Shown here in pieces: positions 1 through 4,723 of a DNA stretch of 6,086 nt. This stretch comes from Planctomycetota bacterium (GTDB lineage: Bacteria; Planctomycetota; MHYJ01; JACQXL01; JAVHLO01): positions 1-6,086 of the forward strand of contig JAVHLO010000219.1 in NCBI GenBank assembly GCA_031082105.1. Reading direction: 5' to 3'. The stretch's first letter is position 1, and every line of letters begins with the position of its first letter. The notes under the pieces were generated by a model, which ran no database searches, was not told where the DNA came from, and worked only from the letters and a program-made list of their open reading frames with translations. Made by a program: the position numbers and the translations under genes.

Positions 1-89
1 CTTGTTTTCCGCCCTCAGGCGGATCCGCTGCGGCGGACAGAATCCCCTTGTCCGGGGGGCGGCGGATCCGCCTGAGGGCGGAAAACAAG
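1..89. repeat. Large palindrome: 28-bp perfect inverted repeat
   Basis: Bases 1-28 and 62-89 are perfect reverse complements, separated by 33 bases. The spacer contains a second hairpin, CGGACA (34-39) with TGTCCG (49-54). No T-tract follows either arm, so a simple intrinsic terminator is not supported. Just outside the right arm, 94-103 reads GAATGACAGG, the same edge word that borders the palindromic repeats around the GIY-YIG gene. Read on the - strand the edge is TGTCATTCTGAACTTG, which resembles the widespread TCATTCTGAACTTG class of bacterial intergenic repeats (recalled, not searched). The window begins inside the left arm, so the true palindrome may be longer. Confidence 0.85.
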
Positions 90-185
90 TTCAGAATGAC
101 AGGCCGGCGTTTTTCAGAGGAATCCTGCTTGCGCCGTGACCTGTCGCCGCGCGAGGGCCTTTGCTCATCGTTGCAAACCGCATTT

Positions 186-189
186 GGAG
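186..189 (+). promoter_or_regulatory. Ribosome binding site for rnc
   Basis: GGAG lies 10 bases before the ATG at 200. It favours that start over the in-frame TTG at 161, which has no comparable purine-rich sequence in front of it. Confidence 0.5.
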
Positions 190-199
190 CAAGGTACAG

Positions 200-1138
200 A
201 TGCAGCTTCATCCATTCAGTGCCGCCGGCGGGGAGAGTGTCGACGGCGGAACGGAACCGCAATCCGACAGCGAGGGACCCGGCACGCAATCGCCGGTGAC
301 TCCGCCGGACGGTTGCGCCCCGAACTCCGGCGAACCGCCGAATGACGACTCCCGGCAGAGGCCGCCCGACGATCAAGACAAGGCCCGGAACCTGCCGCTT
401 GCGGAATCGCAGTTGTCCGAGATCGAGAAGCGTCTCGGATACGTCTTCAAGGACCGCGGTCATCTCTGCGCCGCACTCGTGCACTCTTCGGCGAAAGAGG
501 ACGGATGGGACAGTAATGAGCGCATGGAGTTCCTCGGCGATTCCGTCATCGGGATGGTGGTGTCGCAACTCCTCTACGAGCGCCTGCCCCTGGCCCAGGA
601 GGGCGAGATGTCGGCGATAAAATCGGTCGTCGTCAGTTGCTCCTCGCTGAGCGTCCGGTTCAAGGCGCTCGGCGTGACGGATTTCCTCGTCCTCGGCCGC
701 GGCATTGCGAAAAGAAAACATCTGCCGGACTCCGTGCTGACGAATGTCTTCGAGGCGATCGTCGCCGCGGTCTATCTTGACGGCGAGCTGCCGGCGGCGG
801 ATGCGTTCGTCCGAAGGGCCATCGGCCCGCTCATCGAGAGCGTGATAGAAGACAACTACGAGAAGAACTACAAGAGTCTCCTGCAGCAGTATTCGCAGCA
901 GGCGCTCGGGTGCATACCGCGTTACCGGGTGCTTCGCGAGACCGGACCGGACCACGAGAAGCAGTTTGAGGCTATCGTCGAGCTCGCGGACCGGGAGTTC
1001 GGGTCGGGATGGGGGCGGACGAAAAAGGATGCCGAGCAACAGGCCGCCCGCCTGACGCTGCAGGCGCTCAACGTTCTGAAGAACGAGAAGAAGGGGAAAA
1101 ACCCCGATGGCCAGGTCCTGAATTCCAGCAAGCCTTGA
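200..1138 (+). CDS. rnc: Ribonuclease III with extended N-terminus
   Basis: This is a double-stranded-RNA endonuclease, which in bacteria matures rRNA precursors and processes some mRNAs. The 312-residue product has three parts. Residues 1 to about 75 form a Pro/Gly/Asp-rich, probably disordered extension absent from typical RNase III of about 225-250 residues. The nuclease domain (about 80-210) carries the signature NERMEFLGDS at 106-115, matching E. coli E38, E41 and D45 (here E107, E110, D114), and the second metal-site Glu at E185 (E. coli E117). A C-terminal dsRNA-binding domain (about 223-292) ends in the typical KKDAEQQAA (275-283), followed by a Lys-rich tail. The residue equivalent to the usual catalytic Asp (E. 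coli D114) is Asn182, in TNVFEA. An in-frame TTG at 161 would add 13 residues; ATG 200 has the better ribosome site. The family call is very secure; the exact start is less so. Confidence 0.95.
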   Translation: MQLHPFSAAGGESVDGGTEPQSDSEGPGTQSPVTPPDGCAPNSGEPPNDDSRQRPPDDQDKARNLPLAESQLSEIEKRLGYVFKDRGHLCAALVHSSAKEDGWDSNERMEFLGDSVIGMVVSQLLYERLPLAQEGEMSAIKSVVVSCSSLSVRFKALGVTDFLVLGRGIAKRKHLPDSVLTNVFEAIVAAVYLDGELPAADAFVRRAIGPLIESVIEDNYEKNYKSLLQQYSQQALGCIPRYRVLRETGPDHEKQFEAIVELADREFGSGWGRTKKDAEQQAARLTLQALNVLKNEKKGKNPDGQVLNSSKP

Positions 1139-1184
1139 GATTTGGGATTTTGTCGGGATTTGGCCGTTGGGATTTGGGATTTTT
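1139..1184 (+). repeat. Direct repeat of GATTTGGGATTTT
   Basis: The 13-base word GATTTGGGATTTT occurs at 1139-1151 and again at 1171-1183, with a related CGGGATTTGG at 1154-1163 between them. It starts directly after the rnc stop codon and is much richer in A/T than the flanking genes. It is simple intergenic repeat sequence with no evident coding or terminator function. Confidence 0.6.
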
Positions 1185-1189
1185 GAGCC

Positions 1190-1195
1190 AGGAGG
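1190..1195 (+). promoter_or_regulatory. Strong Shine-Dalgarno of the AAA+ gene
   Basis: A consensus AGGAGG lies six bases before the ATG at 1202 and fixes that start codon. Confidence 0.85.
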
Positions 1196-1201
1196 CGCCG
1201 G

Positions 1202-2677
1202 ATGCTCCATCAGATAAAGGAAGAGATAAAACTGAACATCAGGGCAAGGTACCCGGTCCTCTACGTTGTGAGTTCCGAGGAAGAACGGGTGGAGCGGCTG
1301 ATCGCGGACATCGGCAGCGAGCTGCGGCGCAACGTCTATTTCTGGAGCTGCACCGACGGCTTCCAGGGCGTCGCCGAAACACAACTGGCCATGCCCGCGC
1401 TCAACTTCGTCGCGGACTCCGGCGACCGGGGCATCTTCGTGCTGAAGGACTTTCACACGATGTTTGACGAACCGAAGGTGGTCCGGCGCGTGCGCGACCT
1501 CATCGTCAACATGCGGCGTAACATGAAAACGCTCGTCTTCTTCTCGCCGATCGTGAAGATCCCGCCGGAGTTCGAGCGCGACGTCGTCATCTTCGACATC
1601 CCGTTGCCTGATTCGGCGGAGCTGCTCGTCATCCTGAAGAACTTCCTGGCGAGCATGAGCAAGTCGCCGGACGTCAAGATCCTGGTCACGCCCCCGATGC
1701 TCGAACGGGTAGTCAACGCGGTCCTGGGCCTGACGGAGAACCAGGCGCTCAACGTCTTCGCGAAGGTCGTCGTCGCCGACCAGAAGTTCTCCGAGGAGGA
1801 CCTTCCTCTGATGATCAACGAGAAGAGACAGATCATCCGGAAGGCGGGCCTGCTCGAGTTTTACGAGCCCGGCTGCGGGATCGGCGACGTCGGCGGCCTC
1901 GCGAACCTCAAGCGCTGGCTCACCGAGCGCGCGGGCGCGTTCGGCGCGGAGGCGCGCGCGTACGGGCTTCCGGAGCCGAAAGGGCTGCTGCTGCTCGGTG
2001 TCCAGGGGTGCGGAAAGAGCCTCACCGCCAAAGCGATCGCCGATCTCTGGAAACTGCCGCTCCTGCGGCTCGACGTGGGCAGCCTCTTCGGCCAGTACAT
2101 CGGGATGTCCGAAGAGAATATGCGCCGGGCCATCAAGATCGCGGAATCGCTCGCCCCGACGATCCTCTGGCTCGACGAGATCGAGAAGGGGCTGAGCGGG
2201 ATGAAGGGCGGCGGGGGCGGCGACGGCGGCACCACGGCCCGCGTTTTCAGCACGTTCCTCACCTGGCTCCAGGAAAAGACAAAGCCTGTCTTCGTTGTCG
2301 CGACCGCGAACAACATCGCCGACCTTCCGCCCGAGCTCCTGCGCAAGGGGCGGTTCGACGAGATATTCTTCATCGACCTCCCCTCCGAGGCGGAGCGAAA
2401 AAAAATCTTCGAAATCCATCTTGTCAAACGGAAGAGGAATCCCGCCAAGTTCGAGCTTGACAAGCTTGCCGCCGCGGCGACCGAGTACAGCGGCGCGGAG
2501 ATCGAACAGGCGATTGTCTCGGCCATGTACGGCGGGTTCGTCGACAAGAAGCGCGAGATAAACAGCGAGGACATCCTCAAGGCGATCCGCGAGAGCGTGC
2601 CGCTCTCCACGACGATGAAGGAGGCGATTGCCGAACTGCGCAATTGGTGCACTCAGCGCGCGCGGCCGGCGTCCTAA
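1202..2677 (+). CDS. Ycf46-like AAA+ ATPase
   Basis: This 491-residue protein matches the Ycf46 type of AAA+ ATPase in length and layout. The N-terminal half (about 1-200) resembles the degenerate AAA region of that family, with no Walker A motif and the family-like stretch FVLKDFHTMFDEPKVVRR. The C-terminal half is a complete AAA+ module: Walker A GVQGCGKS (266-273, Lys272), Walker B ILWLDEIEK (321-329, Asp325 and Glu326), sensor 1 at Asn370, the second region of homology with Arg381 and Arg384 as arginine-finger candidates in LLRKGRFDE, and a sensor-2 helix starting YSGAEIE (429-435). A Gly-rich loop (336-343) follows Walker B. It should be an active, oligomeric, cytosolic ATPase. No transmembrane segment is visible. 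The substrate is unknown; the cyanobacterial homologue has been linked to inorganic-carbon use, which need not apply here. It lies 63 bases after rnc and could be co-transcribed with it. Confidence 0.88.
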   Translation: MLHQIKEEIKLNIRARYPVLYVVSSEEERVERLIADIGSELRRNVYFWSCTDGFQGVAETQLAMPALNFVADSGDRGIFVLKDFHTMFDEPKVVRRVRDLIVNMRRNMKTLVFFSPIVKIPPEFERDVVIFDIPLPDSAELLVILKNFLASMSKSPDVKILVTPPMLERVVNAVLGLTENQALNVFAKVVVADQKFSEEDLPLMINEKRQIIRKAGLLEFYEPGCGIGDVGGLANLKRWLTERAGAFGAEARAYGLPEPKGLLLLGVQGCGKSLTAKAIADLWKLPLLRLDVGSLFGQYIGMSEENMRRAIKIAESLAPTILWLDEIEKGLSGMKGGGGGDGGTTARVFSTFLTWLQEKTKPVFVVATANNIADLPPELLRKGRFDEIFFIDLPSEAERKKIFEIHLVKRKRNPAKFELDKLAAAATEYSGAEIEQAIVSAMYGGFVDKKREINSEDILKAIRESVPLSTTMKEAIAELRNWCTQRARPAS

Positions 2678-2956
2678 GCTGCCACAAGAAATTTTGCAGG
2701 GAGACAGCTTCCTTTGACGCTTTGTCAGCACCAAGACACAAAGGCACGAAGTTCACGAGACCATGTGGACTGCGCATGCCGCGTCCACGATCAGTATGGC
2801 CATTTCTTCTTCTCGTGGGGATAGACCTGCAAAATCCACTTCCTGTTCCTTTGTGTCTTGGGGTCTTTGTGCTGAAATGGCGCAACCATCGGCTCCCTTT
2901 TGCGTTGCGTACGCGTCTCTGTGGCTATTCTGTGACTGAGTTTCTGCGGCGGAACC
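2678..2956. other. Gene-free stretch with imperfect inverted repeats
   Basis: No convincing gene lies in these 279 bases. CCAAGACACAAAGG at 2731-2744 is the exact reverse complement of 2848-2861. The match resumes outward as TCAGCAC at 2725-2731 against GTGCTGA at 2869-2875 if an extra seven-base AAAGACC-like piece in the right arm is looped out. Inside lies a hairpin GTGGAC (2765-2770) with GTCCAC (2783-2788). A separate 10-base pair, ATTTTGCAGG at 2691-2700 and CCTGCAAAAT at 2826-2835, crosses this structure. The base composition is less GC-rich than the genes. This looks like a decayed intergenic repeat element; no clear promoter or terminator was found. Confidence 0.6.
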
Positions 2957-4117
2957 ATGACCTCAGATGAGCTTGCACGACTGCTCGACCATCTTGAACA
3001 CGGGCGGCCTTCGCGCGCGGACCTCGTGACGGCCATTTCCGGGATCGGGACGCAGGCGGAGCTGGACCGCCTGTTTTCCGCGGCCGACCGTGTGCGCAAA
3101 GAGCGCATCGGCGACGACGTTCACCTGCGCGGCGTCATCGAGTTCTCGAACAACTGTGTGCAGAACTGCCACTATTGCGGCCTGCGACACGATCACCGCG
3201 GGCTCAAGCGGTACCGCATGGAGCCCGTGGAAATCGAGGCGGCCGCGTTGAACGGCGTGAAGCTCGGTTACAGGACGATCGTGCTGCAGTCCGGCAGCGA
3301 CCTGACCTGCTACGTGGACACGCTGGCGTTGATCATCCGCAGGATCAAGAAGGTCGCGGACGTGGCGATCACCCTCTCGATCGGCGAGCGGACCTACGAA
3401 GAATACGAAGCGCTGCGCCAATCGGGTGCGGACCGATTCCTGCTCAAGCACGAGACCGCCGACCCGGTCCTGTACGATGCGCTGCACGCCGATACCGGGT
3501 CGTCATCGGGGGCCGCCGCGGAGCGGGAGACGAGACTGCGCGTGCCGCGTAGCGTTCCGACCGGGACGCGCCCGAACGTCGTCGTGCCGCGCGCCACTCT
3601 CCAGGGAAGGCTCCAATGCCTCTTCGACCTCAAGCGGCTCGGGTACCAGATCGGATCCGGCAACATGGTGGGACTGCCAGGACAGACCGCCGAATCGCTC
3701 GCGGACGATATCATTCTGCTGTCGGAACTCGAAGTGGACATGGCGGGGATCGGGCCGTTCATCCCGAACCCGGCGACGCCGCTGGGACAGGCACGGCGTC
3801 CGGAACTGGATGACGTGTTGAAGATACTCGCACTCACGCGGCTGGTCCTGAAGGATGTGCACCTCCCGGCCACGACCGCGCTCGAGACGCTGGCGCCCGG
3901 CGCGCGACGACGCGCGCTTCAGTGCGGCGCGAATGTCATTATGCCCAATATCACACCGGTCCAGTACCGGCAATACTACGAAATCTACCCGGACAAGGCC
4001 TGTCTCGCCGAAACGCCTGATACCTGCCGCGAGTGTGTCATGTCGATGCTGGCCGGCATGGGGCGCGGGGTCCCGACGGACCACGGCCACTCGCCGCGCC
4101 GCACCGGCGGGGGATAG
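2957..4117 (+). CDS. hydE: [FeFe]-hydrogenase maturase HydE, radical SAM
   Basis: HydE is a radical S-adenosylmethionine enzyme that acts on the iron synthon from HydG during assembly of the hydrogenase H-cluster. The 386-residue product has the radical-SAM cluster motif CVQNCHYC at 67-74 (Cys67, 71, 74), preceded by IEFSNN, then LQSGSD (110-115), ITLSIGER, KHETADP (164-170), VGLPGQT and GIGPFIPNPATPL. A second CX7CX2C set at Cys349, 357 and 360 matches the auxiliary cluster site present in some HydE proteins such as the Thermotoga enzyme. That site and the hydF gene downstream favour HydE over its relative PylB. Usual length is about 350; the excess is a low-complexity insert at about 181-213. 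The usual SGED reads SGSD here. The start agrees with the Thermotoga protein, but its ribosome site (GGCGGA at 2948-2953) is close and weak. Direct evidence of function is sequence motifs only. Confidence 0.94.
   Translation: MTSDELARLLDHLEHGRPSRADLVTAISGIGTQAELDRLFSAADRVRKERIGDDVHLRGVIEFSNNCVQNCHYCGLRHDHRGLKRYRMEPVEIEAAALNGVKLGYRTIVLQSGSDLTCYVDTLALIIRRIKKVADVAITLSIGERTYEEYEALRQSGADRFLLKHETADPVLYDALHADTGSSSGAAAERETRLRVPRSVPTGTRPNVVVPRATLQGRLQCLFDLKRLGYQIGSGNMVGLPGQTAESLADDIILLSELEVDMAGIGPFIPNPATPLGQARRPELDDVLKILALTRLVLKDVHLPATTALETLAPGARRRALQCGANVIMPNITPVQYRQYYEIYPDKACLAETPDTCRECVMSMLAGMGRGVPTDHGHSPRRTGGG
3497..3595 (+). other. In-frame insertion in hydE (about 33 codons)
   Basis: Aligned by eye with the Thermotoga HydE sequence as I recall it, LHADT (176-180) should run almost directly into TLQGRLQCL (214-222). 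Instead residues 181-213 intervene, rich in Gly, Ser, Ala, Arg and Pro. The DNA holds a hairpin GCGTTCC (3552-3558) with GGGACGC (3563-3569, one G-T pair) and a direct repeat CGTGCCGCG at 3541-3549 and 3583-3591 encoding VPR twice. It keeps frame and has no stop. It could be a solvent-exposed loop derived from an inserted palindromic repeat; boundaries are good to a few codons. Confidence 0.6.
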
Positions 4118-4121
4118 GAAC

Positions 4122-4149
4122 TGTCATTCCCGCGCAAGCGGGAATCCAG
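4122..4149 (+). repeat. Palindromic repeat, copy 1 (forward)
   Basis: The core is ATTCCCGC / GCGGGAAT around the four-base loop GCAA, with TGTC before it and CCAG after. It fits the dRS3 pattern known from Neisseria (ATTCCC, eight bases, GGGAAT). It starts four bases after the hydE stop codon. Confidence 0.95.
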
Positions 4150-4172
4150 CGAACGTGGAAACGGGTGGAGAC

Positions 4173-4200
4173 TGTCATTCCCGCGTAAGCGGGAATCCAG
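4173..4200 (+). repeat. Palindromic repeat, copy 2 (forward)
   Basis: Identical to copy 1 except that the loop is GTAA. It begins exactly 51 bases after copy 1; both are followed by CGAAC. Confidence 0.95.
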
Positions 4201-4223
4201 CGAACTGGGGAACGGCAAAGAAT

Positions 4224-4251
4224 TGTCATTCCCGCGTAAGCGGGAATCCAG
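4224..4251 (+). repeat. Palindromic repeat, copy 3 (forward)
   Basis: Identical to copy 2 (loop GTAA) and again exactly 51 bases after the previous copy. It ends 15 bases before the GIY-YIG start codon. Confidence 0.95.
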
Positions 4252-4257
4252 AAGAGC

Positions 4258-4261
4258 AGGA
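4258..4261 (+). promoter_or_regulatory. Ribosome binding site of the GIY-YIG gene
   Basis: AGGA lies five bases before the ATG at 4267, in a short purine-rich stretch immediately after repeat copy 3. Confidence 0.5.
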
Positions 4262-4266
4262 TCATC

Positions 4267-4581
4267 ATGAAGACCTACTATGTCTACATGCTCGCAAGCA
4301 AGAAGAATGGAACGCTCTACGTCGGTGTCACCAACGACCTCATAAAGCGCGTCTACCAGCACAGAAACAATCTGATTGCGGGCTTCACAAGCAAGTACAG
4401 CGTACACAGACTTGTCTACCACGAGCAGTACGCGGGAATTCGATTTGCGATCGCGCGGGAGAAACAACTGAAGACATGGAACAGGCGGTGGAAGCTCGAA
4501 TTGATCGAAAAGATGAACCCGGAATGGAACGACCTCTATGAGGAGATGACGAAGACTGGATTCCCGCTTGCGCGGGAATGA
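4267..4581 (+). CDS. GIY-YIG (URI-type) endonuclease domain protein
   Basis: This 104-residue protein is a stand-alone GIY-YIG nuclease domain of the small UPF0213/YhbQ-like class. The motif is split as YYVYML (4-9) and LYVGVT (17-22). The conserved catalytic Arg is R28 in DLIKRVYQH, and the likely metal-binding Glu is E65 in IAREKQLKTW. The end reads NPEWNDLYEE (84-93), typical of this class. All expected active-site residues appear intact, so it may cut or nick DNA; its target is unknown. There is no added DNA-binding domain. Residues 98-104 and the stop codon are supplied by repeat copy 4, while the conserved domain ends just before it. The gene lies between inverted repeat arrays, has lower GC than its neighbours and interrupts a hydE-hydF pair, all consistent with transfer. 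Confidence 0.9.
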   Translation: MKTYYVYMLASKKNGTLYVGVTNDLIKRVYQHRNNLIAGFTSKYSVHRLVYHEQYAGIRFAIAREKQLKTWNRRWKLELIEKMNPEWNDLYEEMTKTGFPLARE

Positions 4582-4583
4582 CA
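4556..4583 (-). repeat. Palindromic repeat, copy 4 (inverted)
   Basis: Exact reverse complement of copy 1. It overlaps the nuclease gene: bases 4558-4581 encode its last seven residues (GFPLARE) and its TGA stop. Confidence 0.95.
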
Positions 4584-4611
4584 GGCGAAGGCGGGCACAG
4601 GGCGAAGGGGA

Positions 4612-4639
4612 CTGGATTCCCGCTTGCGCGGGAATGACA
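4612..4639 (-). repeat. Palindromic repeat, copy 5 (inverted)
   Basis: Exact reverse complement of copy 1, starting 56 bases after copy 4. The sequence between copies (4584-4611) is G-rich and resembles the next spacer (4640-4666). Confidence 0.95.
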
Positions 4640-4666
4640 GGCGGCTGCGGGCGCAGAGTTAAGGGA

Positions 4667-4694
4667 CTGGATTCCCGCTTGCGCGGGAATGACA
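4667..4694 (-). repeat. Palindromic repeat, copy 6 (inverted)
   Basis: Exact reverse complement of copy 1, starting 55 bases after copy 5. It ends 29 bases before the hydF start codon and forms the right edge of the cassette. Confidence 0.95.
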
Positions 4695-4723
4695 GACGAG
4701 CACTCTATTGTGACATCTATGCC

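Larger units (their letters stand above)
4122..4694 (+). mobile_element. Candidate repeat-bounded GIY-YIG cassette
   Basis: Three direct copies of a 28-nt palindromic repeat (starts 4122, 4173, 4224), then a 104-codon GIY-YIG gene, then three reverse-complement copies (starts 4556, 4612, 4667) make a 573-bp unit with inverted ends. It begins four bases after the hydE stop and ends 29 bases before the hydF ATG. GC in 4321-4500 is about 53 %, against about 64 % in 3061-3240 of hydE. Symmetry, compactness, base composition and position between two genes of one pathway suggest acquisition as a unit. No transposase and no target-site duplication are visible, so mobility is inference; independent accumulation of repeats around the gene is the alternative. 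Confidence 0.45.

Noticed and set aside
1..89. Intrinsic terminator
   Set aside because: The hairpin is strong but no T-tract follows on either strand and the 33-base spacer is unusually large for a terminator.
161..199. TTG start for rnc, 13 codons upstream
   Set aside because: ATG 200 has a GGAG at good spacing, whereas TTG 161 has no visible ribosome site. It remains possible but less likely.
1861..2652. Long minus-strand open frame opposite the AAA+ gene
   Set aside because: It is the antisense shadow of a GC-rich gene with a clear AAA+ product; its translation is Ser/Arg-rich without domain motifs.
2644..2970. 108-codon open frame between the AAA+ gene and hydE
   Set aside because: It overlaps the end of the AAA+ gene and start of hydE and mostly translates inverted-repeat DNA; it matches no family I recognise and has no ribosome site.
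3494..3596. Frameshift pair in hydE explaining the odd segment
   Set aside because: Both flanking conserved blocks are in the same frame and the insert is a multiple of three, so a simple insertion is more likely than two compensating frameshifts over old HydE sequence.
2957..4117. PylB (methylornithine synthase) instead of HydE
   Set aside because: The auxiliary CX7CX2C cysteines and the hydF gene downstream point to HydE; no pyrrolysine genes are present.
4122..4251. CRISPR array: 28-nt repeats with 23-nt spacers at a constant 51-base period
   Set aside because: The spacers resemble one another, the repeat is a near-complete palindrome, copies recur in inverted orientation beyond a gene, and no cas gene is present. 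It fits a dRS3-like dispersed repeat.
4568..4723. Upstream extension of hydF by 52 codons
   Set aside because: The extension translates repeat copies 4-6 and their spacers. The family's N-terminus starts at about ATG 4724, giving a normal length.
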